Part shown: positions 25,067-34,306 of the stretch, piece by piece | How the letters are laid out: each line of letters begins with the position of its first letter | How positions within the stretch are numbered: the stretch's first letter is position 1 | Assembly (NCBI GenBank): GCA_036378535.1 | Contig: DASUWH010000030.1 | Location: 10,612 to 74,611, forward strand | Origin: Gp1-AA122 sp036378535 | Lineage (GTDB): Bacteria; Acidobacteriota; Terriglobia; Terriglobales; Acidobacteriaceae | Length of the DNA: 64,000 bases | Reading direction: 5' to 3' | Translations under genes and position numbers: made by a program | Notes under the pieces: generated by a model | Seen by the model: only the letters and a program-made list of their open reading frames with translations | Database searches by the model: none | Told to the model about the DNA's origin: nothing

Positions 25067-26409
25067 GATCCGACTCCAGGACAGCCGCAGGCCGTCCCCC
25101 CGCATTCTCGTACCAGAGCGTCGCCAGCGGGCCTTCCCCTGGTGGCAACCCAACCACACGCGCCGTTGAAAGCTACGACGAACTCTTATGCGATCAGGTG
25201 CCCCTCGCAAAACTTGCCCGCCGCTATGGAACCCCGCTCTACGTCTATTCTGCCTCGGCGATCCGCGAGAGACTGCGCGCCTTCGATCGGGCGTTCCACG
25301 ACGTCCCGCACACCGTCTGTTATTCCGTAAAGGCCAATTCCAATCTGAGCATTTTGCGCCTGCTGAATAGGTCGGGCTGCGGTTTCGATGTCGTCTCCGG
25401 CGGAGAACTTCAGAGGGTAATCAAGATCGATCGGCGGGCGACCCGGCGAGTGGTTTTCTCTGGCGTAGGCAAGAGCGTGGAGGAAATCGATCTTGCGCTC
25501 CGCTCCGGGATACTGCTTTTTAACGTCGAAAGCGAGTCTGAGCTGGAACGCCTGGCGCAGCGTGCAAAGCGACTCAAAAAAACAGCTCACCTCGCTCTGC
25601 GGGTCAATCCTGACGTTCCCGCTGAGACTCATCCCTATATCTCAACCGGGCTGCACCAGCATAAGTTCGGCATCCCGGTGAAGGAGGCGCGCAAATTGTA
25701 TGTGCGTGCCGCCCAGCAGCCCTTCCTGACGGTTGCCGGAGTCAGCGTTCACATCGGTTCACAAATCACCGCTACGGAACCATTTGGTGCGGCCATGACT
25801 CGCGTCGCCGATCTGGTGCGTCAGCTCCGGGCGGATGGCCACCGGATTCAATATGTCGACGCGGGCGGCGGGTTGGGTATCTGGTATGAAAACGGTGGAC
25901 ACGATGAATTCGCTAGATTCGCTGCGCGCTACGCGATGGCTCTCACCGGTCCCCTACGTGAACTGGATATTCACCTGCTGCTCGAACCGGGACGCGCGAT
26001 CGTCGGGCCTGCCGGCGCTCTGGTCACATCGGTTGAATACGTGAAGGCCAACGATCACAAGCGATTTCTGGTTGTCGATGCCGCCATGAATGACCTGCTG
26101 CGCCCGGCGTTGTATGGCGCCTTTCACGAGATCATCCCGGTGCGCCGGTACGCGCGCCCCGCTGACCAGAAATTTGATGTAGTCGGTCCGATCTGCGAGA
26201 CTGGCGACTTTTTCGCCAGGGACCGGCAACTGCCCGACGTCGCCGCGGGAGAATTGCTCGCGATTCTCGACACCGGCGCCTATGGTCTCTCTCTCTCTTC
26301 AAACTACAATTCTCGTGCTCGCGCAGCCGAGGTCCTGGTAGATGGCAAGTCGGTAAAGTTGATTCGCCGGCGAGAATCCTTCGCGGACCTGGTCCGGCAG
26401 GAAATCTGA
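25063..26409 (+). CDS. lysA: Diaminopimelate decarboxylase
   Basis: A 448-residue PLP enzyme, last step of lysine synthesis (meso-DAP to lysine). The PLP lysine is Lys90 in CYSVKANSN; HIGSQIT, DAGGGLGIWY, EPGRAIVGPAGAL and CETGDFFARDR follow in order, the last giving the active-site Cys from the partner subunit. The start is GTG at 25063, overlapping the phosphatase stop as GTGA. The 35 or so residues before RAVESYDEL are not conserved, so initiation may be nearer that point. The gene converges with a lipoprotein gene, 21 bases apart. Confidence 0.93.
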   Translation: MRSDSRTAAGRPPAFSYQSVASGPSPGGNPTTRAVESYDELLCDQVPLAKLARRYGTPLYVYSASAIRERLRAFDRAFHDVPHTVCYSVKANSNLSILRLLNRSGCGFDVVSGGELQRVIKIDRRATRRVVFSGVGKSVEEIDLALRSGILLFNVESESELERLAQRAKRLKKTAHLALRVNPDVPAETHPYISTGLHQHKFGIPVKEARKLYVRAAQQPFLTVAGVSVHIGSQITATEPFGAAMTRVADLVRQLRADGHRIQYVDAGGGLGIWYENGGHDEFARFAARYAMALTGPLRELDIHLLLEPGRAIVGPAGALVTSVEYVKANDHKRFLVVDAAMNDLLRPALYGAFHEIIPVRRYARPADQKFDVVGPICETGDFFARDRQLPDVAAGELLAILDTGAYGLSLSSNYNSRARAAEVLVDGKSVKLIRRRESFADLVRQEI

Positions 26410-26430
26410 CTCGGACTCCGGGTGCGCAGG

Positions 26431-27141
26431 CTACGATTCGCCATACCAGGCGTAGGTTGCGCCAGTCCAATAAAGAACTCCACGCGCACCGGCCCGATTC
26501 TCCGCTACCACGTCACGACGACTAGGGAATCTGCCGAAGTAGCGGATTAAGCTCTCGGGAGGCGCCTGCACGCTCATCCAGTCGCCCGCAACATTCCGCA
26601 GCAGATAAGCCTGCCGCGCCAAAGGGTGACGCCACCCTTCGGCGCCAAACCCGTGTATTACTGCCACCAGCGTCTCCTTGGCGCCTACCTGTTCCGGCTT
26701 GGGCGCTGGTGGAAAATGAACGACTTTCTGGTTCTTAGGTGGATGATACACATGGGTCGGCGATTCAATGCTCCAGTTAGACAACTGATCGTTAATCTCC
26801 GCTAGCTTGTTACGAACCGGGATGACGACAACCATCAGGTCCTCGTATCCATCGCCGTTGAAGTCACCGGTCACAAAACGCGGCTGACCTCGCTCCTCGA
26901 CCAGAACAGAATCGCCAAACACCCGGTGTACGGCGGCCCGCACATCGGCGGAAGTGGCGGGTATGGTTTGGGTTGGGCCGGCTTTCCTGGCCGGCGTCAT
27001 GCTCACTGCGGGTCTCTGTGATGCGCTTGGCACAACTGGCGCTTCGATGGACTTAGCTGACGTGTTGCCGCAACTCGCTAGCAGAGGACACATGATGAAG
27101 GCGATGAATGCTGGAATTCGCGATCGGATAATCACGTTCAC
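26431..27141 (-). CDS. Hypothetical lipoprotein with FG-GAP/VCBS-like motif
   Basis: A 236-residue exported protein. A short signal with lipobox LLASCG near residue 20-25 predicts lipid attachment. FVTGDFNGDGYEDLMVVV near residue 88 looks like a single VCBS/FG-GAP calcium-type repeat; the rest matches nothing I can name. The frame starts with GTG at 27141, but GTG at 27135 has GGAGGTGAAC upstream at better spacing and is the likelier start. Function unknown; probably periplasmic or outer-membrane. Confidence 0.7.
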   Translation of the reverse strand: MNVIIRSRIPAFIAFIMCPLLASCGNTSAKSIEAPVVPSASQRPAVSMTPARKAGPTQTIPATSADVRAAVHRVFGDSVLVEERGQPRFVTGDFNGDGYEDLMVVVIPVRNKLAEINDQLSNWSIESPTHVYHPPKNQKVVHFPPAPKPEQVGAKETLVAVIHGFGAEGWRHPLARQAYLLRNVAGDWMSVQAPPESLIRYFGRFPSRRDVVAENRAGARGVLYWTGATYAWYGES

Positions 27142-27203
27142 CTCCGTGCAAAAATGTGAAAACTGGGGCGGGTAAATGCCCTGCCCCAGGTTGAATCCAG
27201 AAG

Positions 27204-28487
27204 TTAAAGTGAGTTAAGGAACGTGATCAGATTGTTCTTCTGAGTCGTCGACAGGTTCTGATAATTGTAAATCACCTGAACCGCCTCGTTGCTGTGCCGC
27301 AGGATGGCATTGTTGCGCGTGGTAGAAGCTAAATCATGCATCATGCGGCTCCTGGTGCGCAGTCCCCAAAGCGGAGGCGTGCGCAGCTTGTTAGCGGTAT
27401 CGGCAGGACCGTTCTGGACGATGCCGTCTCCCGTGCCCACGTCATGCAGCAGAAAATCGCTGTAGGGATGGATGATCTTATTTCCGAGCGCGGCGGGTAC
27501 TGTGAATGCCCCACCATTGATAACAGTTCCGGGAGGAGCAGTGGTGATGGAGGGCACGTGACAGATATTGCAGCCGATCGAATTGAACAGTTGCTGTCCT
27601 TGTTGTGCCGCTGAAGTCGCTAACAGCGCCGAATCTACCGGCAGCGCCATCGTGCCTCGCATAAATACGGCGAAGTGATCAATGTCCGCCATACCGAGAT
27701 TGTCTGGCGTGTCCTCCGGATCGCTGGTTGTCTTGCAAACCGTTGTCGTATCCGTGGGATTCAAACGGTTCGTGATCCCTTGCTCATTGATGTAGGCATC
27801 GCTGGCGAATGACAACAGGCTGGCCTGCTGATTTTTCCAGCCAAAGCGTCCTCCCCGAATCTGTCCGGGAGCCTCCAGTACCGGCACTTGAATAAATTCA
27901 CCGGCGATATAACCCCCGCTCTGATACGGCTGGTTGAGTGAGATCTGATAAAGGGTGTTGCTGTCGATGGACTCAACAAATCCATCCCCTAATGTATTCA
28001 ACGAAGCGCGCAAGGTTTGAATCGTTTCCGTTCCCGGAACCCTTTCCTGCGCCTGCGGACACACTGCGCGGTCATTGATCAACGACCGGTTGGGAATACT
28101 GTTAGCGCCATCATTGATCGTGATTGTGGGATTCACGAAGTTGCCATAAGCATCCTGATGACCTACGCGTAACTCGGTTACCTGGCTGATGCCGCCGGTG
28201 TTGGGATTCTGGTGGCAATTAACACAAGACTGAGCGTTATAAACGGGCCCAAGCCCATTATCCACACCGTCTTGTTCTTCAAAATGCTGCTGATCGTTGG
28301 CAAACGTATCGCCTGCAGGCTCCGGGAATCCATTACTTACACTTTGGGAACCGGAGTTCTGATTTAACGTAGGGGTGTTGAATCCAGTTGGCGCTTGGGT
28401 GGAGGATTGACTGTAAACGATGCTCATGGTTCCTATGGCCATAACCAGAACCAGAGCGCACACGTACAGCATTACGGAACGCCACAT
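27204..28487 (-). CDS. Di-haem c-type cytochrome oxidoreductase (DHOR family)
   Basis: A 427-residue exported protein with a signal or membrane segment (MWRSVMLYVCALVLVMAIG). It has two haem-binding motifs, CVNCH near residue 95 and CNICH near residue 310, spaced as in the DHOR/putative di-haem peroxidase family. A short segment LRTPPLWGLRTR is also family-typical. The ATG at 28487 has an AGGAGAGGAG stretch upstream and excludes the longer frame. The protein is likely periplasmic and may act as a peroxidase or terminal electron acceptor; the electron partner is not visible nearby. Confidence 0.88.
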   Translation of the reverse strand: MWRSVMLYVCALVLVMAIGTMSIVYSQSSTQAPTGFNTPTLNQNSGSQSVSNGFPEPAGDTFANDQQHFEEQDGVDNGLGPVYNAQSCVNCHQNPNTGGISQVTELRVGHQDAYGNFVNPTITINDGANSIPNRSLINDRAVCPQAQERVPGTETIQTLRASLNTLGDGFVESIDSNTLYQISLNQPYQSGGYIAGEFIQVPVLEAPGQIRGGRFGWKNQQASLLSFASDAYINEQGITNRLNPTDTTTVCKTTSDPEDTPDNLGMADIDHFAVFMRGTMALPVDSALLATSAAQQGQQLFNSIGCNICHVPSITTAPPGTVINGGAFTVPAALGNKIIHPYSDFLLHDVGTGDGIVQNGPADTANKLRTPPLWGLRTRSRMMHDLASTTRNNAILRHSNEAVQVIYNYQNLSTTQKNNLITFLNSL

Positions 28488-28756
28488 ACTCGACTCCTCT
28501 CCTGAGTGAGCACACTCCAGATACTTGAGTTGGAAACTGGGCCGGCGCATAACCCTTGGCAGGGCGGGTGTGTCCTTCTTGGCGCAACACCAAACCCGGG
28601 CTAGCTTATGGAATGGCGCAGGTGGCTAACCCAATAGCTGTAACATGCAGCTACTTGGAATTTGCCGGAGAGTAGTACAAGATTGTTGATGATGTCAAGG
28701 TAAATGTTATGTTTCTGGAACACTTATATGCTGAGGAACCCGCTAGAATTTACTAC

Positions 28757-29671
28757 TTATAAACCAGCCAAAAACGATGATAGCGCTTCGATTACCGGCT
28801 TCGCCCGCTGAAGATGGAGTGCGTGACCCAGTAATCGCAAGCGCGCAACCTGAGCACGAGGTCGCAGCTGTAGAATTTTCGCCACTTCCTTATCCGACAT
28901 CAATCCGCCCAGGTCCGGGGTTGCTTGTAGGACCAGCATGGGACAATTGATTTGCGCCAGGAGTGTCCAGGGGTCGAAGCCCTGGAAGGTACGGCCATCT
29001 ACCGTAGCCTGCATGGCCTCTGGATCTAATTGCTGCAAACACTCTGCCCACTTGAGCAGGCTTGCCTGGTTATTGCCAGGCAGTTCGCCGATCGCAAACT
29101 TGCCCGGCAAACCGGGAATCGGGATCTCCAATTTTGCCAACCGCTCAGCCATGGCATGCAACGAACCGCCCTGCTGGGCGACGTGGTACAGCCCATTCAA
29201 TAATTCCTGGTACATGCTATGCGCCAAGGTGTCGCGCGCCAGCACGCTGTCCCCCATAATGATGGCCCGTACCCAATCGGGGTGTTTAGCCGCGACGTGC
29301 ATTGCTATGACACCGCCGAGAGAATGCCCGAAAATCACGGGTGGCGCGGCGGGAACGTTGGTGAGGAAAGCCGTTACGTCAGAGGCGTAGTCGCTGATTC
29401 GGTAGCCGTCCGGCGTTCTGCTCGACTTACCGTGGCCCCGCAGGTCGAGCGCAAGCACGTGCCAGCCGCTAAGAGCAGGAGTCAGGGGAAGACAATCACG
29501 CCAGTTCCGGCCGATTCCATGAAGGAAAAGTATGGCTGGCCCACCCGCCCGACCTTCCGCATAGTTGATCCTGACCTCGCCCGCCTCGAATACTTTCTCT
29601 TTGAAAGAAACAGGAGCGGCCGGACCCGAGGTCAATCTCGTCCTCCGGGCGTACTTCCCGAGCCTTGCCAC
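28757..29671 (-). CDS. Alpha/beta hydrolase
   Basis: A 304-residue alpha/beta-fold hydrolase. FLHGIGRNWRD near residue 49 gives the oxyanion turn, and the nucleophile elbow is GHSLGG near residue 115. The catalytic His is probably in LLGHALHLQRA near the end, and LALDLRGHGKS is typical of the family. The start is GTG at 29671, overlapping the amidohydrolase stop by 40 bases; a later start such as the TTG before TSGPAAP is possible, as the first 20 residues are not conserved. Substrate unknown. It is probably cotranscribed with the amidohydrolase. Confidence 0.88.
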   Translation of the reverse strand: MARLGKYARRTRLTSGPAAPVSFKEKVFEAGEVRINYAEGRAGGPAILFLHGIGRNWRDCLPLTPALSGWHVLALDLRGHGKSSRTPDGYRISDYASDVTAFLTNVPAAPPVIFGHSLGGVIAMHVAAKHPDWVRAIIMGDSVLARDTLAHSMYQELLNGLYHVAQQGGSLHAMAERLAKLEIPIPGLPGKFAIGELPGNNQASLLKWAECLQQLDPEAMQATVDGRTFQGFDPWTLLAQINCPMLVLQATPDLGGLMSDKEVAKILQLRPRAQVARLRLLGHALHLQRAKPVIEALSSFLAGL

Positions 29672-31338
29672 ACGATGCGGCCGCCCACGATGGTAGTCAG
29701 AACTTTTACGTCACGAAATTTAACGGGATCAATCGAGAAGATGTCATCACTAAGGATCACCATGTCGGCCAGTTTTCCGGGCGTGATAGAACCTTTTTCC
29801 GTCTCCTGGAACTCGGCATAGGCCGATCCCATGGTATAAGCCTCAACCGCTTCCGCGATCGAAAGTTTCTGCTCCGGAAACCAGCCGTTAGGATTCTTGC
29901 CATCCAGCGTGGCGCGAGTGACGGCCGCGTATAAGCCGAGCATCGGATTGAGCGGCGCCACATCCCAGTCAGTCCCGAATGCCAGGCGCACCCCATGATT
30001 CAGAAAAGTTCTGAAAGCATAGGTGCGGCTGGCGCGGTCATGGCCAATCCGGGCCTCGGCCCAGCGCCCGTCATCAATTGCGTGGTAGGGCTGCATGGAA
30101 GCAATCACATGCAACTGAGCGAAGCGGTCGAAATCCTTGGCCGCCATATGCTGCGCGTGCTCGATGCGCATGCGCCGGTCGGCCTCGCCATGCCCCTTGA
30201 TCACATCGGAATACAAATCGAGCACTGCCGAGATCGCCGCATCGCCGATCGCGTGTGTGCACAGTTGAATGCCGGCAGCATCGGCGGTCATCATGCGGTC
30301 CCGCATCGCGGAAATTGGATGCATATCACCGGCAAGCAGACCACGATTGTCAGGTTGATCGGAGAACGGCTCGAAGAAGTACGCTGTCCTCGAACCAAGC
30401 GAACCATCGGCGAATCCTTTAACCGCGCCGATGCGCAGATAAGATGACCCAAACGCATGACGAATCCCGATTTTCGCCTGATCGGCAGCACCGTCGCTGA
30501 TCAGGGGAGCCGCGTAGATTCGGGTGGTCAGCTCTCCGCGATCGAGCAGTTCAGCATAAACCGCAATGTCGGCGTAATCCGCGCTCATATTTTGCACGCT
30601 GGTTACGCCCAGCGACGCGGCGTGGGCCAGCGCCCGTTGGATCGCTCGTACCCGCTGCTCATGATTCAGTGGAGGAATAATCTTATCTATAAGCGACTCC
30701 GCCGCATCTTTGAATGCACCGGTCGGATTGCCCTTGGCGTCTCGAACGATCTGGCCGCCGGGGGGGTCGGGCGTTGCGGCCGTCACGCCCGCCAGCTTGA
30801 TAGCCACCGAATTGGCCAGCGCCATATGGCCGTCATATCGGGAAACAAAAACGGGCGTGTCCCCCGTCACCGGGTCAATCATCTCTTTCGTTGGCAGCGT
30901 AGGAGGGTTCCACTTGGTCTCATCCCAATCACCGTTGAGAATCCACTCGCCCTTGGGGGTGGTTTTCGCGCGCTCACCAATGCGGCGCACGAACTCTTGT
31001 GCGCTAGTGACATTGGTCAATTGCACCGCATCGAGCTGCCGTCCGCCCTCGGCGAAATGAACATGGGAATCGTTGAAGCCTGGAAGCAGGAGCTTCCCAT
31101 GGGCGTCGATCGCCTTCGTTCTTGCGCCGCGCCAGGCGTCCGCTTCCGCACTCGAACCCACGGCCACGATGCGGTCACCCAGAATGGCAACGGCGTCGGC
31201 TTTGGGGTGACTTTTGTCGCCCGTCCAAATCCTGGCGTTAGTGATAATCAGATCGGCGGCAGGTTGGGACTGAGCTGTGGTCATGACCATGGCAATAAAA
31301 TGAAGGAACAGGGCAAAAAATATTATCCGACGTGACAT
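29632..31338 (-). CDS. YtcJ-like amidohydrolase, exported
   Basis: A 568-residue metallo-amidohydrolase with a signal peptide (residues 1-23). The YtcJ-like features are DLIITNARIWTGD, the metal motif GFNDSHVHFAEGG, later HAIGDAAI and the closing segment GKLADMVILSDD. The superfamily hydrolyses amide or imide bonds; substrate unknown, with secretion suggesting an extracytoplasmic compound. The start is ATG at 31338. It is followed by the overlapping alpha/beta hydrolase gene, with which it is likely to form a degradative pair. nadK lies 31 bases upstream. Confidence 0.9.
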   Translation of the reverse strand: MSRRIIFFALFLHFIAMVMTTAQSQPAADLIITNARIWTGDKSHPKADAVAILGDRIVAVGSSAEADAWRGARTKAIDAHGKLLLPGFNDSHVHFAEGGRQLDAVQLTNVTSAQEFVRRIGERAKTTPKGEWILNGDWDETKWNPPTLPTKEMIDPVTGDTPVFVSRYDGHMALANSVAIKLAGVTAATPDPPGGQIVRDAKGNPTGAFKDAAESLIDKIIPPLNHEQRVRAIQRALAHAASLGVTSVQNMSADYADIAVYAELLDRGELTTRIYAAPLISDGAADQAKIGIRHAFGSSYLRIGAVKGFADGSLGSRTAYFFEPFSDQPDNRGLLAGDMHPISAMRDRMMTADAAGIQLCTHAIGDAAISAVLDLYSDVIKGHGEADRRMRIEHAQHMAAKDFDRFAQLHVIASMQPYHAIDDGRWAEARIGHDRASRTYAFRTFLNHGVRLAFGTDWDVAPLNPMLGLYAAVTRATLDGKNPNGWFPEQKLSIAEAVEAYTMGSAYAEFQETEKGSITPGKLADMVILSDDIFSIDPVKFRDVKVLTTIVGGRIVWQGSGSTPGGRD

Positions 31339-31369
31339 GGGTCTCCGGAACCGAATCGTTGACTGGTAC

Positions 31370-32242
31370 TTACCTTTGTCCCCACTTCAGCTTGGTGCGC
31401 AGAACGTCAAAGAACGTCTTGCTGATGCGAATCAATTTCACCGTGTGCTCGGACTTGTGGCAGACAATACGATCGCCATCTTTCAGTTCCATGCCCACCT
31501 GTCCGTCGATGCTCAAAAAAGCCGGTTCGTGTTCGGTATTGACGACCACCACGATCTCGGAACTGTCCTGCACCACCAGTGGCCGATGCGTCAGCGAGTG
31601 CGGCGACACGGGGGTCAGGACGAATGCCGCCACCGAAGGCATCAGGATCGGACCACCGGCGGCCACCGAATAGGCGGTTGAGCCGGTCGGCGTCGCAATG
31701 ATCATGCCGTCTGCTTTGTAGTTGGAGACAAACATCTCGTCGATGTACAGATCCAGACTCGCGAGGCGGGCAATCGAAACCTTGTTGACAATCGCATCAT
31801 TCAGCGCGTCGTAAGAGGCTATGCACTTCCCTTCCCGCTGCAGCTGACAGTTGACCATGGACCGACTGTCGACCGCATAACGATTCGCATGGATCGCTTC
31901 AAGCGCAGGATAAAGCTCCGCGAGTGGAACCTCTGTCAAGAAACCCAGCGTGCCCAGGTTGACTCCCAGGATTGGGACTCCCGCCTTGGCGACAGCACGA
32001 GCCGCGGAAAGCAGCGTGCCATCTCCGCCCAGCACGATTACGTAGTCGGGTTTGTGTGGTCCGATTTGGTCGCGGTCCACGATCTCTTTGCCGTTGGTGT
32101 AAGCGGCAGTTTCCCGGTCAATGAAGACGCGGCATTGGTGTTGGTCGAGCCACTCGAAAATGTGCGGCAGGATGCCCGCCAGCTCCGGCTTGGCAGGTTT
32201 GGAGACAATTGCGACCAACTTAGAAGATGAACTTTGAGCCAT
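31370..32242 (-). CDS. nadK: NAD kinase
   Basis: A 290-residue NAD kinase (NAD plus ATP to NADP). The diagnostic motif LGGDGTLLSAAR is near residue 66, with the conserved NLGTLGFLTE loop, PTGSTAYSVAAGGP and a preceding NDAIV segment. The ATG at 32242 (MAQSSSSKLVAIVSK) is chosen; the open frame to 32389 passes through a hairpin repeat and is not conserved. tlyA ends 106 bases upstream, and the tlyA-nadK order is common in bacteria. Confidence 0.94.
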   Translation of the reverse strand: MAQSSSSKLVAIVSKPAKPELAGILPHIFEWLDQHQCRVFIDRETAAYTNGKEIVDRDQIGPHKPDYVIVLGGDGTLLSAARAVAKAGVPILGVNLGTLGFLTEVPLAELYPALEAIHANRYAVDSRSMVNCQLQREGKCIASYDALNDAIVNKVSIARLASLDLYIDEMFVSNYKADGMIIATPTGSTAYSVAAGGPILMPSVAAFVLTPVSPHSLTHRPLVVQDSSEIVVVVNTEHEPAFLSIDGQVGMELKDGDRIVCHKSEHTVKLIRISKTFFDVLRTKLKWGQR

Positions 32243-32271
32243 GAGCAAATCGGAATTGTACAGGGAAACGG

Positions 32272-32345
32272 TGTGGCGCGGGCATTCCTGCCCGCGTCTC
32301 TCTCGGTCGCACCTTAAAAATGCGGACCGGAATGTCCGCACCACA
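32272..32345. repeat. Paired inverted hairpins between tlyA and nadK
   Basis: Outer arms 32272-32288 and 32329-32345 are 17-base inverted repeats with two mismatches. Inside, GCGGGCATTCCTGCCCGC (32278-32295) and TGCGGAC/GTCCGCA (32321-32340) each form their own hairpin. It occupies most of the 106-base gap and would be in the nadK leader. It looks like a REP-type doublet unrelated in sequence to the 20611 family. Confidence 0.6.
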
Positions 32346-32348
32346 GTT

Positions 32349-33095
32349 TCAGTGCGCGTATAGCAAGAACTCCCGGTTCCCTTCCGCACCCAGAATCGGC
32401 GATTCGATCACGTCGGTATGGCTGAACCCGAGCTCCACTACCGCACGCTGCACTTTTTCGACAGCTGCCTTTTGCGCCGCTTCATCGCGGACGATCCCGC
32501 CCTTGCCCACGTGTTCGCGCCCAACTTCAAACTGCGGTTTGACGAGAACCACCAACTGCCGCCCAACTCGCTCACCCTGCGAATCCGGAAAGGCTGCCCC
32601 CACTACCGCCGGAAGGACCAGGGTTGCAGAGATAAAGGAAACGTCCACCACGATCAAATCGACGGTCCGCCCTAATTGTTCTCTGGTCAGAAAACGCGCA
32701 TTGGTCTTTTCGAGTAATCGGACCCGCGAATCCTGGCGGATTTTCAAATCCATCTGCCCATACCCGGTGTCCACCGCGATGACCTGTGCAGCGCCCTGCT
32801 GCAGAAGGCAATCGCTGAAACCGCCGGTCGACGCGCCCACATCGAGACAGACCTTCCCTTGCACATCGATCTTCCAATGTTCCAATGCCTTTTCAAGCTT
32901 AAGGCCGCCGCGGCTGACATATTTCAAATCGTCGCCGAGCAGACGGATACGGGCTTCCAAATTGACCGCGGTCCCGGCTTTTGCGATTTTTTGCTCGTCA
33001 ACCAGAACCTTGCCCGCGAGGATCAGCGCTTGTGCTCGCTCGCGCGATGGAACCAATCGACGCTCCACTAGCAGTTTGTCGAGACGGGTCTTCAT
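32349..33095 (-). CDS. tlyA: TlyA family rRNA (cytidine-2'-O)-methyltransferase
   Basis: A 248-residue protein with an N-terminal S4 RNA-binding domain (MKTRLDKLLVERRLVPSRER to about residue 60) and a C-terminal FtsJ-like methyltransferase with the SAM motif LDVGASTGGFSDCLL near residue 85 and IVVDVSFIS later. TlyA proteins methylate 16S and 23S rRNA ribose; some are annotated as haemolysins. The ATG at 33095 fits the S4 start; the upstream in-frame extension to 33221 is not conserved. It is followed by nadK. Confidence 0.92.
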   Translation of the reverse strand: MKTRLDKLLVERRLVPSRERAQALILAGKVLVDEQKIAKAGTAVNLEARIRLLGDDLKYVSRGGLKLEKALEHWKIDVQGKVCLDVGASTGGFSDCLLQQGAAQVIAVDTGYGQMDLKIRQDSRVRLLEKTNARFLTREQLGRTVDLIVVDVSFISATLVLPAVVGAAFPDSQGERVGRQLVVLVKPQFEVGREHVGKGGIVRDEAAQKAAVEKVQRAVVELGFSHTDVIESPILGAEGNREFLLYAH

Positions 33096-33303
33096 GGGCG
33101 CAGTCGCTTGGCTTGGGTCTTTGGCCAACGCACAGCACGAGGATGAAGCGAATTTCCGATCTTCGCGATGCAATCCGCACTCAACCCGGTGCAAGATGTA
33201 GAACTCATGTTTGTAGAACAAGTTAGCTGAGTAGTTTCCGACTTTTACACAGAATTTCCCACCACTGTGTTGAAAACTTTACGAACCTCATATAAGTCAA
33301 GAA

Positions 33304-33329
33304 AAAAGCCGCCCAGTTCGAGCGGCTTC
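33304..33329 (-). terminator. Rho-independent terminator of yebC
   Basis: On the minus strand AAGCCGC pairs with GCGGCTT (arms 33322-33328 and 33306-33312), followed directly by TTTTTTC. It lies about 20 bases past the yebC stop. Confidence 0.88.
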
Positions 33330-33349
33330 TCTACAAATTTCCAATTGAA

Positions 33350-34096
33350 CTAGGTCGCAACTTCTTCCAGCACCTTCTGGTCGATATCGAAGTTCGCGTG
33401 CACGTGCTGCACATCATCGTGATCTTCGAGCGCCTCGATCAACCGGATCATTGTGTGAGCATTGCTACCTTCCAGTTTGATGTAATTCTGAGGAACCATG
33501 GTCACGCTCGAGGATGCGGGAGTAATACTCGCCTTCTTCACCGCCTCCAGAACTCCCTCGTAGCTGGATGGTTCCGTGACGATCTCCCAATTTTCACCAT
33601 CATCCTTTAAATCCTCGCCCCCGGCTTCCAGGACGATGTTCATCAGGTCATCTTCTTTCGCGACCGACTTGGGGACAACGATATCCCCCTTTTTATGGAA
33701 CATCCACGAAACCGCGCCCGCCTCGGCCATGTTGCCGCCGTTCTTGCCAAAGACGTGGCGGATTTCACTGACCGTGCGATTGCGGTTATCGGACGAGATT
33801 TCAACGAGCACTGCCACTCCACCCGGACCGTAGCCTTCCAGTGAGAATTCCTCGTACGTAGCGCCCGGAAGCTCGCCGGTACCGCGCTGGACAGCCCGCT
33901 TGATGTTGTCGGCCGGCATGTTCTCAGCCTTGGCCGCCTGGATGGCAGTGCGCAGCCGCGGGTTCTTGTCCGGATCGCCGCCCGACTTGGCGGCCATCGT
34001 TATTTCCTTAATGAGACGGGTAAAAATCTTACCGCGCTTAGCATCCAGCGCGCCCTTTTTATGCTTGATTGTGGCCCATTTGGAATGGCCAGACAT
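33350..34096 (-). CDS. yebC: YebC/PmpR family transcriptional regulator
   Basis: A 248-residue protein, the typical length for the family. It opens MSGHSKWATIKHKKGALDAK, then GKIFTRLIKEI, and ends with the LEDHDDVQHVHANFD segment, all diagnostic. Such proteins act as DNA-binding regulators or, in recent work on YebC-like proteins, aid translation of proline stretches. A clear terminator follows. It is upstream of tlyA on the same strand but separated by the terminator and a 255-base gap. Confidence 0.95.
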   Translation of the reverse strand: MSGHSKWATIKHKKGALDAKRGKIFTRLIKEITMAAKSGGDPDKNPRLRTAIQAAKAENMPADNIKRAVQRGTGELPGATYEEFSLEGYGPGGVAVLVEISSDNRNRTVSEIRHVFGKNGGNMAEAGAVSWMFHKKGDIVVPKSVAKEDDLMNIVLEAGGEDLKDDGENWEIVTEPSSYEGVLEAVKKASITPASSSVTMVPQNYIKLEGSNAHTMIRLIEALEDHDDVQHVHANFDIDQKVLEEVAT

Positions 34097-34306
34097 AGGA
34101 AAACCTCGTTGTTAATGAACTTGGAATGCGTAGGATTCGCCCGTAGAGGAGATCAATGATTTGCCTCGAAAACGCATGCAGGCGAATACAAATTATAGCA
34201 TGCGGCACAACCGCACCGCGGCGTTGCCTCGCTATTCGGTCAGGTTCAGGGCAGCCGATACCAGGCAAACCGAACGACGGACGGCAGGGTTTGAAAACCT
34301 TCTCCA

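Noticed and set aside
33240..33295. DnaA-box-like strings (TGTGTTGAAAACT) near 33270 and at 46804-46812 and 46863-46871
   Set aside because: No dnaA, dnaN or other origin genes nearby and no cluster of boxes; AT-rich tracts are short. Not enough for an origin.
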